Positions 38,009 to 47,458 of a stretch of 64,000 bases of DNA are shown here, one piece after another. The notes beneath the pieces are model-generated. The model ran no database searches, was not told the origin of the DNA, and worked only from the letters and a program-made list of their open reading frames with translations. Positions within the stretch are counted from its first letter, which is position 1; the number at the start of each line of letters is the position of its first letter. The DNA is from Serratia surfactantfaciens (GTDB lineage: Bacteria > Pseudomonadota > Gammaproteobacteria > Enterobacterales > Enterobacteriaceae), in assembly GCF_001642805.2 (NCBI RefSeq), contig NZ_CP016948.1, positions 620,001 through 684,000 on the forward strand, written 5' to 3'. The position numbers were made by a program, and so were the translations under genes.

Positions 38009-39004
38009 GTGAAACATTCGTTTTACTCGCTGCTGTATGCCCTGGGCTTGATGTGGGGCGTTTCGCTGCCCGCCAATGCCGTCAGCCTGCACAATTGCGG
38101 AGCAATGCGCGATTACCCACAGGCGCCGCAGCGGGTGCTGGTCTACGCCAATCCGGCGCTGGAAAACCTGCTGGCGTTGGGGCTGGTTGACCGGGCGATT
38201 GGCGTGGTCGGGTATGACCGCGCACGCGATCCCGCGCCGACGGCGTCGGCCGATGCGCTGCGGGCGCCCATCAGCCCGGCGCCGCCCACGGCGGAAGCGT
38301 TGCTGCTGATGCGGCCGGATTTTGTCTATTCTGCCAGCTATTACTGGCTGCACAGCCCGGAAACGCCCGATCGGACGCGGCTGGCGGAATGGGACATCGG
38401 CACCTACCTCTCTCCCGGCGCCTGCAGCGGCCAGCAAAGCGCGATCGCCGCCGCGTTGACGTTCGAAGACATTTTCACCGAGCTGCGGGAACTGGCGCGC
38501 ATTTTCAACGTCAGCCGCGCCGGTGAAGCACTGATCGCGCGGCTGCGTGGGCAGCTGAGAGCGCTTGAGGCGCAGCGCGCACAGCTGCCGCATTTGCGGC
38601 TGCTGTGGTGGTATGCCGGCGCGCAAACGCCCTACGTGGCGGGCTGCTGCGGCGCGCCAGGTTTGCTGAGCCGCAGCATCGGCAGCGAGAACCTGTTCGG
38701 CGATCTGCCCGAGCTGTGGCCGATGGTGTCCTGGGAGGTCATCGCCGCGCGCGATCCGGATGCGATCGTGCTTGGCGATCTGCCGCGCGGCGGCCTCGGC
38801 GACAGCGCGGCCGACAAGATCGCCTTTCTGGAACATCACCCGCTGACCGCCAGGCTGCGCGCCGTGCGTCAGCGGCGCTACGTGATCCTTCCCGGTTACG
38901 ACATGGACCCTTCCGCCCGCACCGTGGCGGCGCTGGGCCGTTTGATTCGGGGCCTGGCGGCGTTGCCGCCGCAGGCGCCGACTTTTTCCAACAAGGAACC
39001 TTGA
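38009..39004 (+). CDS. Fe-chelate/cobalamin-type ABC transporter substrate-binding protein
   Basis: 331 residues from the GTG at 38009, which gives a proper signal peptide (KHSFYSLLYALGLMWGVSLPANA). Class III periplasmic binding protein fold (BtuF/FhuD/FecB): PQRVLVYANPALENLLALGL (~40-59) and a long linking helix (~170-200). Carries several cysteines (NCGA, GACSG, GCCGAP), which is unusual. The five-base gap after the receptor indicates one transcript. The ligand is unknown. Confidence 0.85.
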   Translation: MKHSFYSLLYALGLMWGVSLPANAVSLHNCGAMRDYPQAPQRVLVYANPALENLLALGLVDRAIGVVGYDRARDPAPTASADALRAPISPAPPTAEALLLMRPDFVYSASYYWLHSPETPDRTRLAEWDIGTYLSPGACSGQQSAIAAALTFEDIFTELRELARIFNVSRAGEALIARLRGQLRALEAQRAQLPHLRLLWWYAGAQTPYVAGCCGAPGLLSRSIGSENLFGDLPELWPMVSWEVIAARDPDAIVLGDLPRGGLGDSAADKIAFLEHHPLTARLRAVRQRRYVILPGYDMDPSARTVAALGRLIRGLAALPPQAPTFSNKEP

Positions 39005-39005
39005 T

Positions 39006-39761
39006 ATGACTGCCGTTTCATTCTCTTCGCTGCTGGACTCCTGGGATCGCCAGCAGGCGGCCTACATCGCCGAACGCGAAGCGCGTTTTAACGCCCAGCT
39101 GGAGGTGCTGGCGCTGGCCGCCGGCCAGGATTTTCACGTGGTGGATCTGGCCTGCGGCCCGGGGTCGCTAAGCCTGCGCATTTTGCAGCGTTTTCCGCAG
39201 GCCAGGGTCACCGCCATCGATCTCGATCCGCTGCTGCTGGCGGTGGCGCGCGGCGCGTTGGCGGCGTACGGCGATCGGATCCGCATTCTGCAGGCCGATC
39301 TGGCGGATCCTGCCTGTTTTTCCGCGTTGTCCGGCCCCGCGCCGCAGGCGGCGGTGTCCAGCACGGCGCTGCACTGGCTGATGCCGGAACAGCAGCTGGC
39401 GCTGTTCCGCAACGTCGCCGGGCTGCTGGCCGACGGCGGCGTGTTCCTCAATGCCGATCATCAGCGCTATGACCATCGCCATCCGCGGCTGAAAGCGTTG
39501 GCGGAGCGGCATGATGAGCAGACCCAACAGCGCGCCTGGGACAACGGCGTCGAGGATTGGGATCGTTGGTTCGCCGGTGCGCTGCAATCGCCGGCCTTGG
39601 CCGCTTATCAGGCCGAGCGCGAAGCGCTGTTCGCCGGTCGTCCGGTACCGCCGCCGACGCCGGTGGGCTTCCAGCTTGCGGCCCTCAGACAGGCCGGTTT
39701 CAGCGAGGTGGGGACGGTATGGCAGCTGTTGGACGACTATGTGATTGCAGGCTGGAAATAG
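39006..39761 (+). CDS. Class I SAM-dependent methyltransferase in the uptake operon
   Basis: 251 residues. Rossmann methyltransferase with motif I VVDLACGPGSLSLRIL (~43-58), the acidic motif II TAIDLDPLLL (~69-78) and LQADLADP (~95). The start codon is one base past the previous stop and its own stop is one base before the permease, so it belongs firmly to the operon. A methyltransferase in a metal-chelate importer operon is uncommon; it may modify the imported ligand in the cytoplasm. Its substrate is unknown. Confidence 0.85.
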   Translation: MTAVSFSSLLDSWDRQQAAYIAEREARFNAQLEVLALAAGQDFHVVDLACGPGSLSLRILQRFPQARVTAIDLDPLLLAVARGALAAYGDRIRILQADLADPACFSALSGPAPQAAVSSTALHWLMPEQQLALFRNVAGLLADGGVFLNADHQRYDHRHPRLKALAERHDEQTQQRAWDNGVEDWDRWFAGALQSPALAAYQAEREALFAGRPVPPPTPVGFQLAALRQAGFSEVGTVWQLLDDYVIAGWK

Positions 39762-39762
39762 C

Positions 39763-40776
39763 ATGAGCCGGCGGTTACTGCCCGGTCGTGAGGCGAGTTG
39801 GCTGTTGCTGCTGGCGGCGGCGTTGCCGCTGGCCCTGCTGGGGGCCACCTTGTCGGGGCCTGCGCCGATCGCGTGGCGCGACGTCTTCGGCGTCAGCGGC
39901 GGCACGGCTACCGATGCCGAAGTGTATCAGCGCATCATCTGGTCGCTGCGCATACCGCGCGCGCTGTTGGCGGCGCTGGCCGGCGCCGGGCTGGCGTTGG
40001 CGGGCACCGTGCTGCAGTCGCTGACCCGCAACCCGCTGGCCGATCCCTGGGTGCTGGGGATCTCCTCCGGCGCCGGTGTGGGGGCGGTAACGGTGTTGGT
40101 ATTGGGGCTGGGGGGCGGCCTGCTGTCGGTGTCCGGCGGCGCGTTTATCGGCGCGCTGGGAGCGTTTGCGTTGGTAATGCTGCTGGCCGGGCGTTCGCTG
40201 CAGGGGGAGTCCACGCTGTTTATTCTGGCCGGGGTGGCGGTGACGCAGCTGCTCTCCGCGCTGACTTCGCTGATCACCCTCTGGCAGGCGGACGCCAACG
40301 CCACGCGCGGCGTGATGTTCTGGCTGCTGGGATCGTTCAGCGACGCGCGCTGGCCGCAGGTCGGGCTGTGCGGGCTGGCGCTGGCGGCGGTGCTGCTGCT
40401 TTGTTGGCTGCGGGCCGGTGAGCTGGACGCGCTGGCTTTCGGCGGCGTGACCGCCGCTTCGCTGGGTGTGGCGGTAGCTCCGTTGAAGCTGCTGCTGTAT
40501 GTGGCGACCACCGCGCTGACGGCGGCGATCGTCGCGTTCAGCGGCGCGGTGGGATTTATCGGGCTGACGGTGCCGCACGTCGCCCGGCGGCTGGTCGGTT
40601 CGCGGCATCGGCTGTTGTTGCCAGCCAGTGCGCTGTGCGGCGCGCTGTTCGCCGTGGCGGCGGACACGCTGGCCAGAACGTTGTTTGCTCCGCGCGAGCT
40701 GCCGGTCGGGGTGCTGACCGCACTGCTGGGGGTGCCGGTATTCCTGCTGTTGCTGTATCGGAAGGTCAATGCATGA
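39763..40776 (+). CDS. FecCD/BtuC-family ABC transporter permease
   Basis: 337 residues from the ATG at 39763. About ten membrane helices. Family signatures LRIPRALLAALAGAGLALAGTVLQSLTRNPLADPWVLGISSGAG (~60-105) and GAVGFIGLTVPHVARRLVG (~265-283). Forms the inner-membrane channel for the metal chelate. Its stop overlaps the ATPase start (ATGA-type). Confidence 0.95.
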   Translation: MSRRLLPGREASWLLLLAAALPLALLGATLSGPAPIAWRDVFGVSGGTATDAEVYQRIIWSLRIPRALLAALAGAGLALAGTVLQSLTRNPLADPWVLGISSGAGVGAVTVLVLGLGGGLLSVSGGAFIGALGAFALVMLLAGRSLQGESTLFILAGVAVTQLLSALTSLITLWQADANATRGVMFWLLGSFSDARWPQVGLCGLALAAVLLLCWLRAGELDALAFGGVTAASLGVAVAPLKLLLYVATTALTAAIVAFSGAVGFIGLTVPHVARRLVGSRHRLLLPASALCGALFAVAADTLARTLFAPRELPVGVLTALLGVPVFLLLLYRKVNA

Positions 40777-41561
40777 CGATTGAAAAAACGTGCTCTGGCC
40801 TGTGCGCCGAGGCGGTGAGCTGGCGAACGGGCGCCCGCACGGTGCTGGAAAATCTCAGTTTCTGCGCCTTGCCCGGTGAGGTCACCGGCGTGCTCGGCGT
40901 CAACGGCAGCGGTAAATCCACGCTGCTCAAGCTGCTGGCCGGGCTGCAGCCCGCCGCCGGGGGCCGCGTTTGGCTGGAAGGGCGCGAAATTACCGCGTTT
41001 TCCGGGCGGGAGCGCGCCAGGCGCATCGCCTTTCTCGAGCAATCCGCCCCCGGCGGCTTCGCGCTGCCGGTGAAGGAGGCGGTGCTGCTGGGGCGCCTGG
41101 CCCATACCGGCCGCTGGCGCGGTTTCGGCGCCGAGGATCGCCGCCTCGCCGAACAGGCGATGGAGCAAGTGGGCATCAGCCACCTGGCCGATCGCGATTG
41201 GCAGCGGCTGTCCGGCGGCGAACGGCAGCGGGTGCATCTGGCGCGCGCACTGGCGCAGCAAACGCCGTGGCTGCTGCTGGACGAGCCCGCCAATCATCTG
41301 GATATCGCCCATCAGCAGCAGTTTATGGCCTTGCTGCGGCGGCTGAAACTCAGCGTGGTGGTGACGCTGCACGATCTTAATCTGGCGGCCTGTTATTGCG
41401 ATCGGGTCGCGCTGCTGCAGCGGGGCGGGGTCTGTGCGGCGGGCGCGCCGCGGCAGGCGCTGACGCCGGAGAACATACGCGCGGTATACGGTGTGGAGGC
41501 CAGGCTGGCGGCGCCCGCCGGCTATGCGCCGCCGTTGATCTATTACCCCGCGCCGGGATGA
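40773..41561 (+). CDS. FecE/BtuD-family ABC transporter ATPase
   Basis: 262 residues from the ATG at 40773, which overlaps the permease stop. Walker A GVNGSGKST (~41-49), signature RLSGGERQRVHLARAL (~143-158), Walker B LLLDEPANHLD (~167-177) and switch His in VTLHDLN. All catalytic motifs intact. Energises the permease encoded just upstream; last gene of the operon. Confidence 0.95.
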   Translation: MTIEKTCSGLCAEAVSWRTGARTVLENLSFCALPGEVTGVLGVNGSGKSTLLKLLAGLQPAAGGRVWLEGREITAFSGRERARRIAFLEQSAPGGFALPVKEAVLLGRLAHTGRWRGFGAEDRRLAEQAMEQVGISHLADRDWQRLSGGERQRVHLARALAQQTPWLLLDEPANHLDIAHQQQFMALLRRLKLSVVVTLHDLNLAACYCDRVALLQRGGVCAAGAPRQALTPENIRAVYGVEARLAAPAGYAPPLIYYPAPG

Positions 41562-41705
41562 GGGAGGCTGAAAGGGCACGTTTGGCCGATCACAATTTCA
41601 CCCCGTTGGCTAAAATAACTCCGGTTTTATCGATTTTTTGGGTTAGAATAACCCTTATGCGGTGAAAGGCATTTGCCGCTCAATGGGCAGTTAAGCGAGG
41701 CTATC

Positions 41706-41855
41706 ATGTTGGAATTATTGAAAAGTCTGTTGTTTGCCGTGGTGATGGTGCCGGTGGTGATGGCGCTGATTCTCGGCCTGATCTACGGTTTTGGCGAAGT
41801 GTTCAACGTCTTCTCCAAAGTGGGGCGTTCGAAAGAAAACCGCACCCAGCACTAA
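41706..41855 (+). CDS. acrZ: AcrAB-TolC efflux pump accessory protein AcrZ
   Basis: 49 residues from [12 protein letters not shown], the exact length of E. coli AcrZ; an in-frame ATG 11 codons upstream is not used in homologues. A single membrane helix that packs against AcrB and alters drug export. Located before modABC as in E. coli. Confidence 0.95.
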   Translation: MLELLKSLLFAVVMVPVVMALILGLIYGFGEVFNVFSKVGRSKENRTQH

Positions 41856-41952
41856 CCGTTCCCCATCCCGATACCCGCCGGCATCCCCTGGCGGGCATTC
41901 CTCAAGTTATCTCACGCTTTGCCGATAAACCGCATGACAAGCTTTCGCGCAA

Positions 41953-41976
41953 CGTTATATTATTTTTTATATAACG
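41953..41976 (+). promoter_or_regulatory. ModE operator upstream of modABC
   Basis: CGTTATAT-N8-ATATAACG, a 24-base perfect palindrome 38 bases before modA. It has the same half-sites and spacing as the ModE box of E. coli modA as I recall it. Molybdate-bound ModE should repress modABC here. Confidence 0.9.
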
Positions 41977-42013
41977 AAGAGTGATAATGCACGTTAACTT
42001 GCGGAGAAAAACA

Positions 42014-42787
42014 ATGAAACAGCAATGGACTAAATGGGTTGGCGGGATCGTTCTGGCATCGGGTCTGGTGGCTCAAGCTTCGGCGGCGGAAAAGATCACC
42101 GTGTTCGCCGCCGCGTCGCTGACCAATGCGCTGCAAGACATCGCCACCCAGTATCAAAAAGGCAAGGACGTGCAGGTGGTTTCCTCCTTCGCTTCGTCCT
42201 CGACGCTGGCGCGCCAAATTGAGCAGGGCGCCCCGGCCGATTTGTTCATCTCCGCCGACCAACAGTGGATGGATTACGCCATCGACAAGCAGCAGATGGT
42301 GAAAGACACGCGTTACACGCTGCTGGGCAACGAACTGGTGCTGATCGCCGCCAAGAGCGATAAGCAAGATAAGATCGCCATCGACAAGCAGACCGACTGG
42401 GCCAAGTTGCTCAACGGCGGCCGCCTGGCGGTGGGCGATCCGGATCATGTGCCGGCCGGCATCTACGCTAAGGAAGCGCTGGAACACCTGGGCGCCTGGA
42501 GCGCATTGGAGCCGAAACTGGCGCGCGCCAACAACGTGCGCAGCGCCATGGCGCTGGTGGAGCGCGGTGAAGCGCCGCTCGGCATCGTCTACGGCTCCGA
42601 CGCGGTCGCCAGCGACAAGGTGAAAGTGGTGGGCGTCTTCCCGGAAGACAGCCACAAACCGGTTGAATATCCGATGGCGATTGTGAAAGATCGTCAAAAT
42701 CCGACGGTCAGCGCTTTCTATACCTATCTGAAGAGCCCGGAAGCGGCCGCTATTTTCGAACATTATGGATTCACCCCGCGTAAATGA
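42014..42787 (+). CDS. modA: Molybdate-binding periplasmic protein ModA
   Basis: 257 residues from MKQQWTKWVGG (GGAG site; a start nine codons upstream is possible). Signal peptide ending AQASA. Molybdate-contacting regions typical of ModA are visible (VFAAASLTNALQ ~30-41, SFASSSTLARQIEQGAPADLF ~56-76, GDPDHVPAGIYA ~143-154). Delivers molybdate to ModBC. The modB start overlaps its stop. Confidence 0.97.
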   Translation: MKQQWTKWVGGIVLASGLVAQASAAEKITVFAAASLTNALQDIATQYQKGKDVQVVSSFASSSTLARQIEQGAPADLFISADQQWMDYAIDKQQMVKDTRYTLLGNELVLIAAKSDKQDKIAIDKQTDWAKLLNGGRLAVGDPDHVPAGIYAKEALEHLGAWSALEPKLARANNVRSAMALVERGEAPLGIVYGSDAVASDKVKVVGVFPEDSHKPVEYPMAIVKDRQNPTVSAFYTYLKSPEAAAIFEHYGFTPRK

Positions 42788-43473
42788 TTTTGAGTGAGTA
42801 CGAGTGGCAGGCGGTTGAGCTGAGCCTGAAAGTATCCGGTTTGGCGGTGGTCTGCAGCCTGCCGTTCGGCATTCTGATGGCCTGGGTGCTGGTGCGTTGC
42901 CGCTTCCCCGGCAAGGCGCTGCTGGACGGCGTCATTCACCTGCCGCTGGTGCTGCCGCCGGTGGTGGTCGGCTATTTGCTGTTGATCGCCATGGGGCGGC
43001 GCGGCGTTATCGGCGAGTGGCTGTACGACTGGTTCGGTTTCAGCTTCAGTTTCAGCTGGCGCGGCGCCGCGCTGGCGTCGGCGGTGGTGGCGTTTCCGCT
43101 GATGGTGCGCGCCATCCGGCTGGCGCTGGAGGCGGTGGATACCCGGCTGGAGCAGGCGGCGCGCACGCTGGGCGCCAACCCGTGGCGGGTGTTTTTCACC
43201 ATCACGCTGCCGCTGTCGCTGCCCGGCGTCATTGTCGGCGTGGTGCTGGCCTTCGCCCGCTCGCTGGGGGAGTTCGGCGCCACCATCACTTTCGTCTCCA
43301 ACATTCCCGGGGAAACCCGCACCATTCCGCTGGCGATGTATACGCTGATCGAAACGCCGGGGGCGGAGGCCGCCGCCGCGCGCCTGTGTGCGATCGCCAT
43401 CGTGCTGTCGCTGGCTTCGCTGATGGTGTCCGAATGGCTGGCCCGCTGGGGCCGCAAACGGATGGGGGTGTAA
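42784..43473 (+). CDS. modB: Molybdate ABC transporter permease ModB
   Basis: 229 residues, as in E. coli. About five membrane helices and the permease EAA-type loop (EAVDTRLEQAARTLGANPWRVFFTITLPLSLPG). Translationally coupled to modA (ATGA overlap); modC starts on the next base after its stop. Confidence 0.97.
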   Translation: MILSEYEWQAVELSLKVSGLAVVCSLPFGILMAWVLVRCRFPGKALLDGVIHLPLVLPPVVVGYLLLIAMGRRGVIGEWLYDWFGFSFSFSWRGAALASAVVAFPLMVRAIRLALEAVDTRLEQAARTLGANPWRVFFTITLPLSLPGVIVGVVLAFARSLGEFGATITFVSNIPGETRTIPLAMYTLIETPGAEAAAARLCAIAIVLSLASLMVSEWLARWGRKRMGV

Positions 43474-44541
43474 ATGCTGGAGCTGGATTTCTCGCAGCAG
43501 CTGGGCGATCTCAATCTCAACGTCCGCGCCGATTTACCGGCGCAGGGCATCACCGCGATTTTCGGCCTGTCCGGCGCGGGCAAAACCTCCCTGATCAACG
43601 CCATCGGCGGCCTGACTCGCCTGCAGCAGGGACGCATCGTGCTCAACGGCCGCACGTTGGCGGATACCGCCACCGGCCAGTGCCTGCCGCCGGAAAAGCG
43701 CCGTATCGGCTACGTGTTTCAGGATGCGCGGCTGTTTCCGCATTATCGGGTGCGCGGCAACCTGCAGTACGGCATGGCGGCCGGCATGCGCGCGCAGTTC
43801 AACACCATCGTCGAGCTGCTGGGCATCGGGCCGTTGTTGAACCGGCTGCCGCTGACGCTCTCCGGCGGTGAAAAGCAGCGGGTGGCGATCGGCCGAGCGC
43901 TGCTGACCGCGCCGGAACTGCTGCTGATGGACGAACCGCTGGCCTCGCTCGATCTGCCGCGCAAGCGCGAGCTATTGCCGTATCTGGAGCGGTTGGCGCA
44001 GGACGTCAACATCCCCATCCTTTACGTCAGCCACAGCCTGGACGAGATCCTGCGCCTGGCCGAGCAGGTGATGGTGCTGGATCGCGGCGAAGTGCGCGCA
44101 TTCGGCGGGCTGGAAGAAGTCTGGGCCAGCAGTGCGCTGCGGCCGTGGCTGCAGCGTGAAGATCAGAGCAGCGTGCTGCGCGTCAGCGTGATCGAGCATC
44201 ATCAACGTTATGCCATGACGGCGTTGGCGCTTGGCGATCAGCGGCTGTGGGTCAGCGGCATCGACGCCGAATTGGGCACCCAACTGCGCATCCGCATCAA
44301 CGCCGCTGACGTTTCGCTGGTGCTGCAACCGCCGGTCAACAGCAGCATTCGCAATGTGTTGCCGGCCAAGGTGAGCGAGTGTCTGGACGTGGACGGGCAG
44401 GTGGAAGTGAAACTGGCGGTCGGCGAACACGTGCTGTGGGCGCGAATTACGCCGTGGGCGCGCGATGAACTGGCGATCCGCCCTGGGCAGTGGTTGTATG
44501 CGCAGGTGAAGAGTGTATCCATCAGCCGCGAGAGCCGCTAA
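43474..44541 (+). CDS. modC: Molybdate ABC transporter ATPase ModC
   Basis: 355 residues. Walker [10 protein letters not shown] (~30-38), signature [16 protein letters not shown] (~129-144), Walker [13 protein letters not shown] (~148-159) and switch His in YVSHSLDE. The C-terminal MOP/TOBE domain (~290-352) binds oxyanion and gives feedback control. Completes the ModABC importer. Confidence 0.97.
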   Translation: MLELDFSQQLGDLNLNVRADLPAQGITAIFGLSGAGKTSLINAIGGLTRLQQGRIVLNGRTLADTATGQCLPPEKRRIGYVFQDARLFPHYRVRGNLQYGMAAGMRAQFNTIVELLGIGPLLNRLPLTLSGGEKQRVAIGRALLTAPELLLMDEPLASLDLPRKRELLPYLERLAQDVNIPILYVSHSLDEILRLAEQVMVLDRGEVRAFGGLEEVWASSALRPWLQREDQSSVLRVSVIEHHQRYAMTALALGDQRLWVSGIDAELGTQLRIRINAADVSLVLQPPVNSSIRNVLPAKVSECLDVDGQVEVKLAVGEHVLWARITPWARDELAIRPGQWLYAQVKSVSISRESR

Positions 44542-44546
44542 GGCAG

Positions 44547-44565
44547 GCCCTCCCGATGGGAGGGC
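44547..44565. terminator. Hairpin between convergent modC and ybhA
   Basis: GCCCTCCC, loop GAT, GGGAGGGC. Eight-base stem five bases after modC and seven before the ybhA stop; only short A/T runs beside it. Confidence 0.65.
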
Positions 44566-44572
44566 GAAAAGA

Positions 44573-45391
44573 TTACAGCACGCGGGTGCGGATCACCTCG
44601 GCAATGCCCGGCTGCAGGTTATCGGCGATCACCAGATCGGCGCGTTCCTTGATGGCGTCATCGGCGTTGCCCATCGCCACCCCCAACCCAACCGCTTCCA
44701 GCATGCTGATGTCGTTGTAGTTGTCGCCGAACGCCACCACCTGATCCATGCTCAATCCCTGTGACTCTACCCATTGGCGCAGGCGCTTGCCTTTGCTGTT
44801 GCCGCCTTTGGCGATATCCACCTGATCGTGCCAGGACCATTCGCACGCCAACCCCAGCTCTTTCTCCACCGTGTCGGCAAACTCGCGCAGCGCGGGGATA
44901 TCGGCATGCGAGGTGGCGAATTTCCAGATCGCCTGCGCGTCGTCGGCCGCCTGCGCCAGACTGCCGACCTGCAACAGCGTCGGGCGCTGTGCCGCCGGCA
45001 GTGTCTCGGCCCAGGCCAGCGATCGGGTCACGTGGCCGCTCGGTTCCTGATACAGCATGGCGTCGTCGACGTACATCAGCCCGTGAATGTCGGTCTGCTT
45101 GAGCATCTGCAGCACCTGCTTGGCCTGATCTTTCGCCAGCGGATCGGCAGCCAGCACCTTTTTCTGCTGAAAATCATACAGGTAGGTGCCGTTGCAGCAG
45201 ATGGCCGGGGTATCTATCTGCAGCGCCTGGTAAAACGGATGGATGGCGACGTGGTGGCGGCCGGTGACTACCACCACCTGGACGCCGGCGGCGCGCGCCT
45301 GCGCCAGCGCTTCCAGCGACTGCGGTAAGATGCGTTTTTGGTTGTCCAACAGGGTGCCGTCAAGATCGAGGGCGATGACGCGGTAGCTCAT
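44573..45391 (-). CDS. ybhA: HAD-family pyridoxal phosphatase YbhA
   Basis: 272 residues from MSYRVIALDLDGTLL, the E. coli length. Motif I DLDGTLLD (nucleophile Asp9), motif II VVVTGRHH, and the C-terminal motif VVAFGDNYNDISMLEAVGLGVAMGNA. Cof-type HAD phosphatase; E. coli YbhA dephosphorylates pyridoxal phosphate and related compounds. Confidence 0.95.
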   Translation of the reverse strand: MSYRVIALDLDGTLLDNQKRILPQSLEALAQARAAGVQVVVVTGRHHVAIHPFYQALQIDTPAICCNGTYLYDFQQKKVLAADPLAKDQAKQVLQMLKQTDIHGLMYVDDAMLYQEPSGHVTRSLAWAETLPAAQRPTLLQVGSLAQAADDAQAIWKFATSHADIPALREFADTVEKELGLACEWSWHDQVDIAKGGNSKGKRLRQWVESQGLSMDQVVAFGDNYNDISMLEAVGLGVAMGNADDAIKERADLVIADNLQPGIAEVIRTRVL

Positions 45392-45487
45392 AGGGTTCTC
45401 GTTATCGTTAGCCATAAAATTAATCCGATGGTACCTCTTCACCCTGATGCAAACAAATCGGCCGACTCGTTACCGCTGGGCGATGAT

Positions 45488-47458
45488 TTAATCGGATGCC
45501 GGTGAGAAGAGGGTTTTGAACATTGGCACTAACAGTTTGTTGCCATACTCGCTCAGATGATTATCGTCAAAATAGATGGGGCGTCCATTATAGGTGCCTG
45601 GGCACTTGCCGTCTTGGCAGAGGTAAGGAAGCGGATCCAAAATTTTTACGCCGCATCTTTTCGCCGCTTCGTTCTGCGCTTGCCAAACAAATGCATGGCG
45701 TTGTCGATAATCTGTTTCGGAGATGAAGATGCCGGGCTCAGAACCGCCAAAGCTCAGTGCCCGCGACAGCGTTTTCGGTACATTGACGCGCATTTCTGGC
45801 ACTGGGCGCATAACATAAACTTGCCTTTCTGCTGCCATTTCGCACAGGGTGCCGACGAGCGATGTTTTGAACTCGGACAGAAAAGCCGGCTCAGGGCTGC
45901 GATACACCGTCGAAAAGTACACTGACGGTTGGTTCAGCTTAGCGCCCGCAATTTGTTGGCCGAAAGCATAGGCGCTGGTTCGGTTAATCACCACCACGGG
46001 GATATTGCTGTCCAGCGTGAAAAGTTTTTCTTTTATCCACTGATTGAATTCTTTGCATTGAATATTATCGTCAAGTGCGCCGGGAACAACCTTCGCTCCG
46101 GACAGCGTCGGGCAGCCGGCATAAGTGAGATTGAGAAGTCCATCGGTTTGATTGGGCAGGGCGGACTCGACAGCAGAGATCATCGCATCGCCGTGGCTAT
46201 CGCCAACGACGATAACCCTGATATTTTTGCCGCCATAGAGACAGGATGGCGAGCTGATACCGGATTTGGCGAAGCATTCATCTCTGTTGGCGAGCATGTT
46301 GGTGCTTTCGTTGGCGATCAGATCGATTTGCTGCGGTAACCTGATGGAAAAATTAACAGTAAACAGTGTGACGCACAGCGCAGCAACCAGCAGGGTGGCG
46401 ATACTGATTGAACACGCAGATTGACGATTTGTTTGCCTTGAAAGCCATTTGCGGGCGGGGTTTTCTATAAGGCGAAGCGACAACTCGCCAAGCAACAGGC
46501 TGGCCAGTAATCCCGTCGCTACCCATTTCATGTCGGATTGCGTATTGGTGTAGACCAGCACCACCACGATCGGCCAATGCCAAAGATAGATAGAGTAGGA
46601 TGACGCGCCGAGACGTGCCGCGATGGGGTTTGAGGTAAAGCGTGAATCCTGACGGGCCGCGGCGAGCACCAGCATGGCGCCGATCACCGGCAACAGGGCG
46701 TTGTAACCGGGCCAGGGCATACTGGAGTCAAACGTCGTTATGGCTATCACAATACACAGTATGCCTAGCCATTCGGTATAAATACGGGTTTTTCTGCTGA
46801 AGGCTAGGTTTTGCGTCAACCGCCAGACAATCCCACCTGCCAGCATTTCCCAGGCGCGGGTTGGGATAAGGAAAAAACCGGCGGAGGGCGCGATGTATGA
46901 CAAGATGACTGATAAGCCAAAGGAGAGCGAGCCGGCTAACACGATGACGCACAGGAGTCCGTGTTTGCCCCACAGTCGCCAGACCAGCATGAAAGCCAGC
47001 GGCAGAATAATGTAGAACTGCCATTCAACGGATAGCGACCAGGTGTGCAGCAGCCATTTTTCATGGGATGCGCTGTCAAAATAGCCGGCCTCTTTCCAAA
47101 ACTTCACGTTAGACATGAAGAGAATAGTGGTGAAGGCGTGTTTTGCCAGTTGAACATAATCTGGAGTCGGCAACCAAAACCAACCCAGACACAGCAAGGT
47201 CAGACAAAGCGCCAACATGGCGGGAATGATGCGTCTGGCCCTGGCAAGGTAAAATTGCCAAAGTGAGAACCGACCTTCTTCCTGACCGGAAACGATGATT
47301 CGCGTCATCAGGAAACCGGATATGACGAAGAAAATATCCACGCCAACAAAACCACCGGCAAAACCCGGGAAGCCGAAATGAAAAAGTACGACGGCGATTA
47401 CTGCCCAAGCTCTAAGCCCGTTGATGTCATGTCTGAAATTCTGTGAAGAAGAAAGCAT
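45488..47458 (-). CDS. OafA-type O-acyltransferase with SGNH domain
   Basis: 656 residues. N-terminal acyltransferase-3 domain with ten or so membrane helices (~1-370; motif FRHDINGLRAWAVIAVVLFHFGF with its His, and GGFVGVDIFFVISGFLM). The C-terminal SGNH hydrolase-like domain (~400-656) has VVGDSHGDAM and DDNHLSEYG. This layout acetylates cell-surface glycans such as LPS O-antigen. It sits between ybhA and pgl, which are adjacent in E. coli. The base use looks more AT-rich than in the neighbours, hinting at acquisition. Confidence 0.88.
   Translation of the reverse strand: MLSSSQNFRHDINGLRAWAVIAVVLFHFGFPGFAGGFVGVDIFFVISGFLMTRIIVSGQEEGRFSLWQFYLARARRIIPAMLALCLTLLCLGWFWLPTPDYVQLAKHAFTTILFMSNVKFWKEAGYFDSASHEKWLLHTWSLSVEWQFYIILPLAFMLVWRLWGKHGLLCVIVLAGSLSFGLSVILSYIAPSAGFFLIPTRAWEMLAGGIVWRLTQNLAFSRKTRIYTEWLGILCIVIAITTFDSSMPWPGYNALLPVIGAMLVLAAARQDSRFTSNPIAARLGASSYSIYLWHWPIVVVLVYTNTQSDMKWVATGLLASLLLGELSLRLIENPARKWLSRQTNRQSACSISIATLLVAALCVTLFTVNFSIRLPQQIDLIANESTNMLANRDECFAKSGISSPSCLYGGKNIRVIVVGDSHGDAMISAVESALPNQTDGLLNLTYAGCPTLSGAKVVPGALDDNIQCKEFNQWIKEKLFTLDSNIPVVVINRTSAYAFGQQIAGAKLNQPSVYFSTVYRSPEPAFLSEFKTSLVGTLCEMAAERQVYVMRPVPEMRVNVPKTLSRALSFGGSEPGIFISETDYRQRHAFVWQAQNEAAKRCGVKILDPLPYLCQDGKCPGTYNGRPIYFDDNHLSEYGNKLLVPMFKTLFSPASD

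Noticed and set aside
39927..41579. 550-codon open frame opposite the permease and ATPase genes
   Set aside because: Antisense shadow; composition is Ala/Pro/Ser/Arg-rich without domains, and the forward genes are clear.
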